A DNA stretch of 64,000 bases from Alicycliphilus sp. UBA6560 (GCA_002434305.1 DJJU01000011.1:263239-327238), one strand, 5' to 3'; numbered from the stretch's first letter, positions 44,680 to 55,139 are shown. Notes: a model not told the origin generated them from the sequence alone. Numbers and translations are program-made.

Positions 44680-44736
44680 TAAAACAGGCGCCAGCGCTTG
44701 TAGGACAAGCGCTGGCAGCTACTTTTTCAATAGCAA
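44680..44736. repeat. Dispersed palindromic element, copy F (between pnp and qor)
   Basis: A perfect 11-bp stem, GCCAGCGCTTG (44690-44700), loop tagga, CAAGCGCTGGC (44706-44716), flanked by AGCTACTTTTT on one side and CAGGC/TTTTAATG on the other. It lies directly after the pnp stop and could end pnp transcription. This is one of the cleanest copies of the family. Confidence 0.8.
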
Positions 44737-47007
44737 TCAGAGCTCTGTGGAGCCCGGTGCCTCGCCGCCGGCGTTGCCGCCATGGCCGCTCTGGCCGTTG
44801 TGCTGCTGGCCATGGCCGTTGCCGTCGCGGCGCTCGCCGCGGCCGCCTTCACGGCGTTCGCTGCGCTCACCACGATCGCCGCGGTCACCACGCTCCGGGC
44901 GCTCCATGCCGGCGGGACGCTCGGTCAGGGCCTTCAGGGACAGCTTGACGCGGCCCTTCTCGTCCGTCTCCAGCACCTTCACGCGCACGACCTGGCCTTC
45001 CTTGAGGTAGTCGTTCACGTTTTCCACGCGCTCGTGGGCGATCTGGCTGATGTGCAGCAGGCCGTCCTTGCCGGGCAGCAGGTTGATCAGGGCGCCGAAG
45101 TCCAGGATCTTGGTGACCGGGCCTTCGTAGATCTTGCCCACCTCGACCTCGGCCGTGATCTCCTCGATGCGGCGCTTGGCCTCGTCGGCCTTGGCGGAGT
45201 CGTTAGAGGCGATGGTGATGGTGCCGTCTTCCTCGATGTTGATCTGGCAGCCGGTCTCGTCGGTCAGCGCGCGGATGGTGGCGCCGCCCTTGCCGATCAC
45301 GTCGCGGATCTTCTCGGGGTTGATCTTCATGGTGTAGAGCTTGGGCGCGAAGCTGGAGATCTCCGTGCGCGCCTCGCCCATGGCTTCCTGCATCTTGCCC
45401 AGGATGTGCATGCGCGCTTCCTTGGCCTGGGCCAGGGCGACTTCCATGATCTCGCGGGTGATGCCCTGGATCTTGATGTCCATCTGCAGCGCGGTGATGC
45501 CGGCCGTGGTGCCGGCCACCTTGAAGTCCATGTCGCCCAGGTGGTCCTCGTCGCCCAGGATGTCGGTCAGCACGGCAAAGCGGTTGCCGTCCTTGATCAG
45601 ACCCATGGCGATGCCGGCCACGTGCGCCTTCATGGGCACACCGGCGTCCATCAGCGACAGGCAGCCGCCGCAGACCGAGGCCATGGAGGACGAGCCGTTG
45701 GATTCGGTGATCTCGGACACCACGCGGATGGTGTAGGGGAACTCGTCCTTGGAGGGCAGCGCGGCGATCAGCGCGCGCTTGGCCAGGCGGCCATGGCCGA
45801 TCTCGCGGCGCTTGGTGGAGCCCATGCGGCCCACTTCACCGGTGGCAAAGGGAGGCATGTTGTAGTGGAACAGGAAACGGTCCTCGAACTCGCCGGCCAG
45901 CGCGTCGATGCGCTGCGCGTCGCGCTCGGTGCCCAGCGTAGTCACCACCAGGGCCTGCGTCTCGCCACGCGTGAACAGGGCCGAGCCGTGCGTGCGCGGC
46001 AGCAGCGAGCTGCGGATCTCGATGGGACGCACGGTACGCGTGTCGCGCCCGTCGATGCGCGGCTCGCCGGCCAGGATCTGGCTGCGCACGATGCGCGCCT
46101 CGATGTCGAACAGCAGCGCCTCCACGGCCGTGGCGTCGAACGCCGCGCCCTCGTCCTTGAGGCTTTGCAGCACGGCGGCGGAGGCCTCGCGCAGCGCCTG
46201 GGTGCGGGCCTGCTTACTGCGGATCTGGTAGGCGGCGCGCAGCTTGTCCTCGGCCAGCTGCGTAACCTTGGCGATGAAGGCCTCGTCCTTGGCGGCGGGC
46301 TGCCAGTCCCAGGTGGGCTTGCCGGCCTCGCGCACCAGCTCGTGGATGGCCTCGATGGCGATGCGGCCCTGCTCGTGGCCGAAGACCACGGCGCCCAGCA
46401 TCACGTCCTCGGGCAGCTGCTCGGCTTCGGACTCGACCATCAGCACGGCGGCCTCGGTGCCGGCCACGACCAGGTCCAGCTGCGAGTTCTTGCGCTCGGT
46501 CTGGCCGGGGTTGAGCACGTATTCACCGTTGATGTAGCCCACGCGCGCGGCGCCGATGGGGCCGTTGAACGGGATGCCCGAGACCGACAGCGCGGCGCTC
46601 ACGCCCAGCATGGCGGCGATGTCGGCGTCCACCTCGGGGTTCAGCGAGATGGTGTGGATGACCACGTGCACGTCGTTGTAGAAGCCCTCGGGGAACAGCG
46701 GGCGGATCGGGCGGTCGATCAGGCGGCTGGTCAGCGTCTCCAGCTCGGAGGGCTTGGCCTCGCGCTTGAAGAAGCTGCCGGGGATCTTGCCGGCGGCGTA
46801 GGTCTTCTCGATGTAGTCCACCGTCAGCGGGAAGAAGTCCTGGCCCGGCTTGGCCGTCTTGGACGCGGCCACGGTGGCCAGCACCACGGTGTCGTCGACA
46901 TTGACCAGCACGGCGCCGCCGGCCTGGCGGGCGATCTCGCCCGTCTCCAGAGTGACCGTGTGCTGGCCCCACTGGAACGTCTTGGTGACCTTGTTGAACA
47001 TCGTCAT
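44737..47007 (-). CDS. pnp: Polyribonucleotide nucleotidyltransferase (PNPase)
   Basis: PNPase degrades RNA 3' to 5' with phosphate and is part of the degradosome. The 756-residue protein has two RNase PH domains (about 10-215 and 310-530), a KH domain (IRDVIGKGGATIRAL, about 555-615) and an S1 domain (VGKIYEGPVTKILDFGALINLLPGKDGLLHISQI). The C-terminal 60 residues are an unusual arginine/glycine/glutamate-rich tail (RGDRGDRGERSERREGG) that may bind RNA or partners. The start follows AGGAG by 6 nt; an inner ATG two codons later is possible. It follows rpsO across a repeat-bearing gap. Confidence 0.97.
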   Translation of the reverse strand: MTMFNKVTKTFQWGQHTVTLETGEIARQAGGAVLVNVDDTVVLATVAASKTAKPGQDFFPLTVDYIEKTYAAGKIPGSFFKREAKPSELETLTSRLIDRPIRPLFPEGFYNDVHVVIHTISLNPEVDADIAAMLGVSAALSVSGIPFNGPIGAARVGYINGEYVLNPGQTERKNSQLDLVVAGTEAAVLMVESEAEQLPEDVMLGAVVFGHEQGRIAIEAIHELVREAGKPTWDWQPAAKDEAFIAKVTQLAEDKLRAAYQIRSKQARTQALREASAAVLQSLKDEGAAFDATAVEALLFDIEARIVRSQILAGEPRIDGRDTRTVRPIEIRSSLLPRTHGSALFTRGETQALVVTTLGTERDAQRIDALAGEFEDRFLFHYNMPPFATGEVGRMGSTKRREIGHGRLAKRALIAALPSKDEFPYTIRVVSEITESNGSSSMASVCGGCLSLMDAGVPMKAHVAGIAMGLIKDGNRFAVLTDILGDEDHLGDMDFKVAGTTAGITALQMDIKIQGITREIMEVALAQAKEARMHILGKMQEAMGEARTEISSFAPKLYTMKINPEKIRDVIGKGGATIRALTDETGCQINIEEDGTITIASNDSAKADEAKRRIEEITAEVEVGKIYEGPVTKILDFGALINLLPGKDGLLHISQIAHERVENVNDYLKEGQVVRVKVLETDEKGRVKLSLKALTERPAGMERPERGDRGDRGERSERREGGRGERRDGNGHGQQHNGQSGHGGNAGGEAPGSTEL

Positions 47008-47020
47008 GGTTTGCTCCTGA

Positions 47021-47110
47021 AAAAATAGCTGCTCACGCTTGAGCAGCAATGCTTTGGAGGTCAAACAGACCGCGATGCCATTCCAGGCAAGCGCTGGCAG
47101 CTATCAAAAA
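47021..47110. repeat. Dispersed palindromic element, copy G (between rpsO and pnp)
   Basis: A long copy with both ends visible: AAAAATAGCTGCTCACGCTTG on the left and CAAGCGCTGGCAGCTATC followed by AAAAAA on the right, about 90 bp apart. The ends are inverted repeats of each other. It lies between the rpsO terminator and the pnp Shine-Dalgarno, on the pnp leader. Confidence 0.8.
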
Positions 47111-47180
47111 ATGAGCCAACGCGCACGTGGAATGACACAGCTTCGCTCTGCCGACGGATCTCCAAACGGGAAACTTGAAG

Positions 47181-47217
47181 TAAAAACGCCTGAGTCAGAC
47201 CATCCAACTCAGGCGTT
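47181..47217 (-). terminator. Rho-independent terminator of rpsO
   Basis: On the minus strand, AACGCCTGAG (from 47217) pairs with CTCAGGCGTT (to 47185) and is followed by a short T tract. It lies 18 bp after the rpsO stop and probably separates rpsO from pnp, at least partly. Confidence 0.8.
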
Positions 47218-47234
47218 GCTCTCGGGCATGGCGC

Positions 47235-47501
47235 TTACTTGCGCAGGCCCAGCTTGGCGATCAGCGCCGTGTAGCGCTCGGCGTCCTTGGCCTTGAGGTA
47301 GTCCAGCAGCTTGCGGCGGCGGCTCACCATGCGCAGCAGGCCACGGCGGCCGTGGTGGTCCTTGGCGTGCTGCTTGAAGTGGGGCGTCAGCTCGTTGATG
47401 CGGGCCGTGAGCAGGGCCACCTGCACTTCGGGGCTGCCGGTATCGTTGGCGGCGCGCTGGTTGGCCTTGACGACTTCGGCCTTGACGGAGGATGCGATCA
47501 T
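47235..47501 (-). CDS. rpsO: 30S ribosomal protein S15
   Basis: S15 is a primary 16S rRNA-binding protein of the small subunit. The 88-residue protein shows the family core NDTGSPEVQVALLTARI, HFKQHAKDHHGRRGLLRMVSRRRKLLDYLK and the end RYTALIAKLGLRK. rpsO upstream of pnp is the classic proteobacterial order. A TATAAT lies about 155 nt upstream on the same strand, so the mRNA would have a long leader, as for autoregulated S15 operons. Confidence 0.98.
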   Translation of the reverse strand: MIASSVKAEVVKANQRAANDTGSPEVQVALLTARINELTPHFKQHAKDHHGRRGLLRMVSRRRKLLDYLKAKDAERYTALIAKLGLRK

Positions 47502-47654
47502 GAATTTTTCCTGATGTAGGCCGGGCGGCAGGCGGGCGGCGGAAGCTGAGAGTTCGCGCGCCACGCAAAGGCCTGTGTCCGATGCCTGGTTGTGACTTGC
47601 GCCGGCAACTGGAAAGGCCGCCGGCGTGCGTCTTGCACTATGCAAAACCTGTCG

Positions 47655-47660
47655 ATTATA
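47655..47660 (-). promoter_or_regulatory. Probable -10 box of rpsO
   Basis: A perfect TATAAT on the minus strand, about 155 nt before the rpsO ATG. No convincing -35 is seen. The long leader leaves room for S15 autoregulatory folding. The 256-bp gap to the next gene (47502-47757) holds this box and otherwise no recognised feature. Confidence 0.5.
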
Positions 47661-47757
47661 TCGCCTGCGTTCTTTTTCCGGTACCCGCAGCCCCACGGAT
47701 GGCCGGCCGGCGACGGGCCATCCATGATCGCAGCCCGCCAGAAACCACGTCCACGCC

Positions 47758-48000
47758 ATGCACTTTGCCCCGCTTCCGCTGCACCGCGCGCTGTTATGCG
47801 CCCTGCTCGCCCTGGCCACTGCCGGCATGGCGCAAGCAGCACCGGCATCCGGTGCGCCCCCGAAGAAATCCAAGGCCGTGAAGGTCAAGCCGCAGCAGAA
47901 CAATTCGCAGGAAACCGCCGCCGAGCGCGACCGCCGCCTGTACCGCGAATGCAAGGGCCTGCCCAACGCCGGCGCCTGCCTGGGCTACACGCGCCGTTGA
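47758..48000 (+). CDS. Small exported protein of unknown function
   Basis: An 80-residue protein with a clear signal peptide (LLCALLALATAGMAQA, cleaved before APASG). The mature 55 residues are basic (PPKKSKAVKVKPQQN) and end in YRECKGLPNAGACLGYTRR, whose two cysteines could form a disulfide. I recall no function; the C-terminal cysteine motif seems conserved among Comamonadaceae hypothetical proteins. No strong Shine-Dalgarno is visible. Confidence 0.65.
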   Translation: MHFAPLPLHRALLCALLALATAGMAQAAPASGAPPKKSKAVKVKPQQNNSQETAAERDRRLYRECKGLPNAGACLGYTRR

Positions 48001-48135
48001 AAAAAGCGGCCCGGGTGCCCGGAACTGTTCAAAACCTGGGCTAGAATTCGCCCCGTTGTCGCAGCGCAATCCGGTCTGGCAACCAGCCGGAACAGCAAAA
48101 CGACAATTTTTGAAAAGAGCCCGAAAATTTCGTGC

Positions 48136-48141
48136 TACAAT
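48136..48141 (+). promoter_or_regulatory. Probable -10 box of tRNA-Arg
   Basis: TACAAT 10 nt before the tRNA 5' end; a TTGAAA at 48110-48115 could be a -35 with a long 20-nt spacer. Confidence 0.45.
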
Positions 48142-48151
48142 TCAAAGCTTC

Positions 48152-48228
48152 GCGGCTGTAGCTCAGCTGGATAGAGTACTTGGCTACGAACCAAGGGGTC
48201 GTGGGTTCGATTCCTGCCAGCCGCACCA
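48152..48228 (+). tRNA. tRNA-Arg (ACG anticodon)
   Basis: A 77-nt tRNA with encoded CCA. The acceptor arms GCGGCTG/CAGCCGC pair perfectly; the D arm is GTAGCTCAGCTGGATAGAG, the anticodon loop CTACGAA (anticodon ACG, edited to ICG by TadA) and the T arm GGTTCGATT. It is flanked by its own promoter and terminator, so it is a single-gene unit. Confidence 0.97.
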
Positions 48229-48235
48229 AACGGTA

Positions 48236-48267
48236 AGCCCTGAGTCTGAAAGGACTCAGGGCTTTTT
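48236..48267 (+). terminator. Terminator of tRNA-Arg
   Basis: AAGCCCTGAGTC-tgaaag-GACTCAGGGCTT followed by TTT. The stem is 12 bp and perfect, starting 7 bp after the tRNA. Confidence 0.9.
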
Positions 48268-48302
48268 CGTATGTGCCGCACGAAACGCGGCACCATTGCG
48301 GC

Positions 48303-48878
48303 ATGAGCAAAGCCTTTACCCGCGAAGCCGACGCCCCCGAAGATGACGACGACGGCGCGGCCCCTGCCTCACCCATTCCGGCAGGCGGCAAAAACTACAT
48401 CACTCCCCAGGGCTACGCGCGCCTGCGCGGCGAGCTGCTGCAGCTGATCGACGAGGAGCGGCCCAAGGTCGTGGACATCGTGCACTGGGCCGCCAGCAAC
48501 GGCGACCGTTCGGAAAATGGCGACTACCTGTATGGCAAGAAACGCCTGCGCGAGATCGACCGCCGCATCCGTTTCCTGACCAAGCGACTGGAGATCGCAG
48601 AGGTGGTGGACCCATCCGTGCATGCCGGCAGCGATCAGGTCTTCTTCGGCGCCACCGTCACCTATGTGGACGACGAGGACGAAGAACGCACGGTGACCAT
48701 CATGGGCGTCGACGAGGCCGACAACGCATCGCAGCAGATCAGCTGGATCTCCCCGGTGGCCCGGGCGCTGCTCAAGTCCCGCGAGGGCGATGAGGTCACC
48801 TTGATGACGCCGGCCGGCCAGCGCACGCTGCAGGTGCTGCAGGTGAGCTACCCCGCGCCCGAGCAAGGCGGCCGCTGA
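48303..48878 (+). CDS. greB: Transcription elongation factor GreB
   Basis: GreB rescues backtracked RNA polymerase by stimulating cleavage of the 3' RNA end. The 191-residue protein has an N-terminal coiled-coil domain with the conserved acidic tip (AASNGDRSENGDYLYGKKRLREIDRRIRFL) and a C-terminal FKBP-like domain (FFGATVTYVDDEDEERTVTIMG.. ISWISPVARALL). A 35-residue acidic/proline-rich N-terminal extension (EDDDDGAAPASP) precedes NYITPQGYARLRGEL. The first methionine after the tRNA terminator, MSKAFTRE, was chosen. It is convergent with spoT. Confidence 0.96.
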   Translation: MSKAFTREADAPEDDDDGAAPASPIPAGGKNYITPQGYARLRGELLQLIDEERPKVVDIVHWAASNGDRSENGDYLYGKKRLREIDRRIRFLTKRLEIAEVVDPSVHAGSDQVFFGATVTYVDDEDEERTVTIMGVDEADNASQQISWISPVARALLKSREGDEVTLMTPAGQRTLQVLQVSYPAPEQGGR

Positions 48879-48897
48879 CGGCAGCCCTGCCTGCCCG

Positions 48898-51156
<2,259 letters not shown>

Positions 51157-51165
51157 AGCCTTGCA

Positions 51166-51171
51166 ACTATA
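51166..51171 (-). promoter_or_regulatory. Probable -10 box of spoT
   Basis: TATAGT on the minus strand, 9 nt before the spoT ATG, placing the transcript start within about 2-3 nt of the start codon. It lies between the rpoZ terminator and spoT, so spoT can be expressed separately from gmk-rpoZ. Confidence 0.45.
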
Positions 51172-51225
51172 GCGCCGCATCCCGATGCCTGCGCGGCAAC
51201 ACGCGCCATGTCCATGACGCACCAA

Positions 51226-51252
51226 CAAAAAAGCACCGCCTGGGCGGTGCTT
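51226..51252 (-). terminator. Terminator of the gmk-rpoZ operon
   Basis: On the minus strand AAGCACCGCC-ca-GGCGGTGCTT followed by T6. It is 30 bp after the rpoZ stop and upstream of spoT. Confidence 0.9.
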
Positions 51253-51281
51253 ATGCGCTGGGATCAGGCAGCCCCGGCGGC

Positions 51282-51485
51282 TTAGCCCGGCACCTTCTTC
51301 AGCATTTCCAGCCCCACCTTGCCAGCCGCGATCTCGCGCAGGGCGGTGACGGCCGGCTTGTTGCGGCTGTCGATCTTGGGCGTGTGGCCCTGGCTCAGCA
51401 TGCGGGCGCGGTAGGTGGCGGCGAGCACCAGCTGGAAACGGTTGGGGACCTGCTCGAGGCAGTCTTCCACGGTAATGCGGGCCAT
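51282..51485 (-). CDS. rpoZ: RNA polymerase omega subunit
   Basis: The 67-residue omega subunit supports beta-prime folding and forms part of a ppGpp site. It begins MARITVEDCLEQVPNRFQLVLAATYRARML, the family signature, and ends EIAAGKVGLEMLKKVPG. It lies between gmk and spoT as in most proteobacteria and is separated from spoT by a strong terminator. Confidence 0.97.
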   Translation of the reverse strand: MARITVEDCLEQVPNRFQLVLAATYRARMLSQGHTPKIDSRNKPAVTALREIAAGKVGLEMLKKVPG

Positions 51486-51509
51486 GGTCTTCTCCAGGGG
51501 ATCGGGGTG

Positions 51510-52139
51510 TCAGGGAATGTCGAGCGAGGCGAAGGTGTCGGCCCGGGCGCGGCGCTGGGCGATGTACTTCAGCCGCTGGGCATGGACGATGGTTTTCAGG
51601 TCGAAAAGCGCCCGCTCGAAAACTTCATTGATTATAACGAAGTCGAATTTTCCGGCCTGGGCCATTTCCTGGGCCGCATTCTTCAGGCGCATCTCGATCA
51701 CCTCGGACGAATCCTCGCCGCGCCGCTCCAGGCGCGAGCGCAGTTCTTCCCAGCTCGGCGGCAGGATGAATACCAGCACGGCATTCACGAAAGCCTGCTT
51801 GATCTGCAGCGCGCCCTGGTAGTCGATCTCCAGCACCACGTCCGCGCCCTGGGCCACGCGCTCCTCGATGGCCCGGCGCGAGGTGCCGTAGCGTCGGCCG
51901 TGCACGTTGGCCCACTCGACGAAACCGTTGGCGGCCACCATGGCGTCGAACTCCTGCTCGGAGGCGAAGAAATACTCGCGCCCGTGCTTTTCCTGCCCGC
52001 GCGGCGCCCGCGTTGTGTGCGACACCGAGGGCTGAACGTGCGAGTCCACCTCCATCAGCGCCTTTACAAGGCTGGATTTCCCCGCCCCGCTGGGGGCTGA
52101 GACGACGAAGAGATTTCCGGGATAGTCCATACGAGACAT
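51510..52139 (-). CDS. gmk: Guanylate kinase
   Basis: Phosphorylates GMP to GDP. The 209-residue protein has the P-loop in FVVSAPSGAGKSSLVKAL, the GMP-binding SVSHTTRAPRGQEKHGREYFF and ERVAQGADVVLEIDYQGALQIK. Two in-frame ATGs, three codons apart (MSRMDYPGN), are possible; the second (52130) also fits. It lies 27 bp downstream of yicC and 24 bp before rpoZ. Confidence 0.97.
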   Translation of the reverse strand: MSRMDYPGNLFVVSAPSGAGKSSLVKALMEVDSHVQPSVSHTTRAPRGQEKHGREYFFASEQEFDAMVAANGFVEWANVHGRRYGTSRRAIEERVAQGADVVLEIDYQGALQIKQAFVNAVLVFILPPSWEELRSRLERRGEDSSEVIEMRLKNAAQEMAQAGKFDFVIINEVFERALFDLKTIVHAQRLKYIAQRRARADTFASLDIP

Positions 52140-52166
52140 GCGGTGGGCGCTATCAAAACAGGATTA

Positions 52167-53075
52167 TTACTCGACGTTCTGCACCTGCTCGCGCATTTGC
52201 TCGATCAGCACCTTCATGTCCACGCCGATGCGCGTCAGCTCCATGGTGGCCGACTTGGAGCCCAGCGTGTTGGCCTCGCGGTGCAACTCCTGGATCAGGA
52301 AGTCCAGCCGCTTGCCGACCTCGCCGCCCTTGTCCAGCAGCCGCGTGATTTCATCCAGATGCGCGGCCAGCCGGGTCAGCTCCTCGGCCACGTCGATGCG
52401 GATGGCGAACGCCGTGGCCTCGGTCAGGGCGCGCTCCTGAGCGGCCTCGGGCACGGCCGCGCCTTCGGCCAGTTGCATGGCCTCCTTCCAGCGCTCCATG
52501 AAGCGCTGGCGCTGGTGCTCCACCAGGCGAGGCACCAGCGGGCCGGCCTGGCGGGCCAGCTCGGCCAGCTGGGCCAGGCGATCGCGCAGCATGGCCACCA
52601 GGCGGGCGCCCTCGCGCTCGCGGGCGGCCGTCAACTCGTCCAGCGCGCCGCGCGCCAGCTCCAGCAGCGCCGGGCCCAGGTCCTGCTGCGGTGCGGCGGC
52701 GCCGGCGCTCAGGCGCAGGGCATCGGCCACCGACAGCGGACGTGCGCCCGGCAACTGGGCCTGCACGGCGGCCTGCACCTGGGCCAGACGGGCCAGCAGC
52801 GGCGCCGGCGGCTCGGCCAGTCCGGCGCCCTCGCCGCCTTCGACAAACGCACGCACCTCTACCTTGCCGCGCTTGAGGCGCGCCGTCAGCAGGGCACGCA
52901 GCGCCGGCTCCTGGGAGCGCAGCTCTTCGGACAGGCGAAACGTCAGGTCCAGAAAACGGCTGTTGACCGAGCGGATTTCAAGGCCCAGGCGGCGCCCCGC
53001 GCCAGCGCCTTCCCCCCCGGCTCCAGGGGCCTGCAGCTGCGCGCTGGCGTAACCGGTCATGCTGTAAACTGCCAT
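52167..53075 (-). CDS. yicC: YicC family endoribonuclease
   Basis: YicC is a small-RNA and mRNA endonuclease in E. coli. The 302-residue protein begins with the signature MAVYSMTGYASAQ and continues with LEIRSVNSRFLDLTFRLSEELR; the C-terminal DUF1732 domain ends EANTLGSKSATMELTRIGVDMKVLIEQMREQVQNVE, the best conserved block. It has a GAGAG box before the ATG, and is divergent from the kinase gene. It is upstream of gmk in the same direction. Confidence 0.95.
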   Translation of the reverse strand: MAVYSMTGYASAQLQAPGAGGEGAGAGRRLGLEIRSVNSRFLDLTFRLSEELRSQEPALRALLTARLKRGKVEVRAFVEGGEGAGLAEPPAPLLARLAQVQAAVQAQLPGARPLSVADALRLSAGAAAPQQDLGPALLELARGALDELTAAREREGARLVAMLRDRLAQLAELARQAGPLVPRLVEHQRQRFMERWKEAMQLAEGAAVPEAAQERALTEATAFAIRIDVAEELTRLAAHLDEITRLLDKGGEVGKRLDFLIQELHREANTLGSKSATMELTRIGVDMKVLIEQMREQVQNVE

Positions 53076-53159
53076 GGGATCTCTCAGGTGGATTCGTTGC
53101 CTGCAAACCCGCGATTATCCGGCCTCCGGCCAGCGCCCGCGTTCTCCTCGCTCCTGCCC

Positions 53160-54176
53160 ATGTCAAAAACCAAGCCGGCTCCCTTGCCTCCTGGCACCGT
53201 CCTGGGCGGCTACCGCGTGGTGCGCCGCCTGGCCTCCGGCGGCTTCGGTGTGGTGTACCTCGCGCTCGACCCTGAAGGCCAACAGGTGGCCCTGAAGGAA
53301 TACATCCCCGCCTCCCTGGCCACGCGCGAGCCGGGCGAGCTGCTGCCCAAGGTGCCGCCGGAAAAGCTCTCGCTGTACCGCCTGGGCCTCAAGAGTTTCT
53401 TTGAAGAAGGCCGCTCGCTGGCGCAGATCTCGCACGCCTCGGTGGTGAGCGTGCTCAACTTCTTCCGCGAGAACGAAACCGTCTACATGGTGATGAACTA
53501 CCTGGAGGGCGGCACCCTGCAGGACTTCATCATCACCGCGCGCGACCTGAAGGCGCAGAAGGTGTTCCGCGAGTCCACCATCCGCTCGCTGTTCGACGAG
53601 GTGCTGCGCGGCCTGCGCGTGGTGCACCAGCACAAGATGCTGCACCTGGACATCAAGCCGGCCAACATCTTCATCACCGACGACAACCGTTCGGTGCTGA
53701 TCGACTTCGGCGCCGCGCGCGAGGTGCTGTCCAAGGAAGGCAACTTCATCCGCCCCATGTACACGCCCGGCTTCGCCGCGCCCGAGATGTACCGGCGCGA
53801 CTCGCAGATGGGCCCGTGGACGGACATCTACGCCATCGGTGCCTGCATCTACGCCTGCATGCAGGGCTTTCCGCCCAACGAGGCGCCGCAGCGCCAGGAC
53901 AAGGACCGCCTGGCGCTGGCGCTGAACAAGCTGCGCGGCGTGTACTCCGACAACCTGATCGAGGTGGTGGAGTGGTGCATGGCGCTGGACCCCATGTCGC
54001 GCCCGCAGTCGGTCTTCGCGCTGCAAAAGGAGCTCTCGCGCGAGGGCGAGCGCCGCTACACCCGCCTGTCGGTTGGCGAAAAGATGCGCATGCAGCTCGA
54101 CACCCTCGTGTCCGACACCAAGAAAAACGTGCAGAAGGTGGGCGAAGCCACCGGACTTGGCGCGCGGCCCAAATGA
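53160..54176 (+). CDS. Serine/threonine protein kinase (soluble, Hanks type)
   Basis: A 338-residue kinase domain without membrane helix or sensor domain. Subdomains are visible: glycine loop RLASGGFGVVYLAL, ATP lysine VALKEYIP, helix-C glutamate in FFEEGRSLAQ, the catalytic loop HLDIKPANIFI (HLD replaces HRD), DFG, GFAAPEMY and WTDIYAIGACIYACMQG. The missing HRD arginine places it among the non-RD kinases, whose activity does not depend on activation-loop phosphorylation in the usual way. The C-terminal 50 residues have a basic, coiled segment (KMRMQLDTLVSDTKKNVQKVG). Overlaps the PP2C gene by 4 bp, indicating a reversible signalling pair. Confidence 0.93.
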   Translation: MSKTKPAPLPPGTVLGGYRVVRRLASGGFGVVYLALDPEGQQVALKEYIPASLATREPGELLPKVPPEKLSLYRLGLKSFFEEGRSLAQISHASVVSVLNFFRENETVYMVMNYLEGGTLQDFIITARDLKAQKVFRESTIRSLFDEVLRGLRVVHQHKMLHLDIKPANIFITDDNRSVLIDFGAAREVLSKEGNFIRPMYTPGFAAPEMYRRDSQMGPWTDIYAIGACIYACMQGFPPNEAPQRQDKDRLALALNKLRGVYSDNLIEVVEWCMALDPMSRPQSVFALQKELSREGERRYTRLSVGEKMRMQLDTLVSDTKKNVQKVGEATGLGARPK

Positions 54177-55087
54177 AGTTCTCCGTCTTCCAGATCAGCC
54201 GCCGCGGCGGGCGCGAGAAGAATGAAGACCGCATGGGCTACTGCTACACGCGCGAAGCCGGCCTGTTCGTGCTGGCCGACGGCATGGGCGGGCATCCGCA
54301 GGGCGAACTGGCGGCGCAGATCGCCATCCAGACCGTCTCGGCCATGTTCCAGCGCCAGGCGCGGCCGGCGCTCAAGAGCGTGCCGGACTTTCTCACCGCG
54401 TCCCTGCTGGCCGCGCACCACCAGATCCTGCGCCACGGCAGCCGCCACGGCATGGTCGACACGCCGCGCACCACGCTGGTGGCCGCGGTGGTGCAGGACG
54501 GGCGCGCGCAGTGGATCCACTGCGGCGACTCGCGCCTGTACCTGGTGCGCGATGGCGAGGTGCTGATGCGCACGCGTGACCACTCCTACCAGGAGCTGCG
54601 CAACGCCGCCATCGCCGGGCTGGAGCGCATCAACCGCAACGTGCTGTTCACCTGCCTGGGCTCGCCCACCAAGCCTCTGTTCGACGTCTCCTCGCCACTC
54701 CTGCTGGAGCACGGCGACCGCATCCTGCTGTGCTCCGACGGCCTGTGGGGCACGCTGGACGACGCCACCATCGCGCGCCAGATGGCGCGCCAGGCCGTCG
54801 CCCAGGCCGTGCCCGACCTGGTGGAGGACGCTTTGCGCAAGGCCGGCAACTCCAGCGACAACGTCACCGTGGTGGCCATGGAGTGGGAGACGCCCGACGC
54901 CTTCGAGACCACCCAGGGCGTGTCCACCGAGGACATCCAGGAGGACGTGTTCGCCTCCACCATCCAGTGCGAGCCGCTGGACGGCCTGGACGACGACCTG
55001 GATGACGAACTGGACGATGAGGCCATCGAGCGCTCCATCGCCGAGATCAACGAAGCCATCCGCCGCTCCGCGGAAAAGAAGCTGTAA
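54173..55087 (+). CDS. PP2C-type Ser/Thr protein phosphatase
   Basis: A 304-residue PP2C/SpoIIE-like metal-dependent phosphatase. Motifs are present in order: the first metal residues in NEDRMGY, LADGMGGHPQGELAA, HCGDSRLYLVRDG, LLCSDGLWGTLDD and GNSSDNVTVVAM. The C-terminal 50 residues form a very acidic, low-complexity tail (DGLDDDLDDELDDEAIE) followed by a helical segment. It begins inside the kinase stop codon (ATGA), so the two proteins should be made in similar amounts and probably act on the same targets. It lies 52 bp before rph. Confidence 0.94.
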   Translation: MKFSVFQISRRGGREKNEDRMGYCYTREAGLFVLADGMGGHPQGELAAQIAIQTVSAMFQRQARPALKSVPDFLTASLLAAHHQILRHGSRHGMVDTPRTTLVAAVVQDGRAQWIHCGDSRLYLVRDGEVLMRTRDHSYQELRNAAIAGLERINRNVLFTCLGSPTKPLFDVSSPLLLEHGDRILLCSDGLWGTLDDATIARQMARQAVAQAVPDLVEDALRKAGNSSDNVTVVAMEWETPDAFETTQGVSTEDIQEDVFASTIQCEPLDGLDDDLDDELDDEAIERSIAEINEAIRRSAEKKL

Positions 55088-55139
55088 GAGGCACCGGCCG
55101 GGCACGCGCCGCCCCGGGCCGCCGAAGAAGGAGAAACCC

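Noticed and set aside
44782..47028. A 748-codon plus-strand frame opposite pnp
   Set aside because: Same type of mirror frame; the minus strand is PNPase with all domains intact.
52147..52166. A possible degenerate repeat in the yicC-gmk gap (GCGCTATCAAAACAGG)
   Set aside because: Only a few bases match the right end and no inverted partner is visible.
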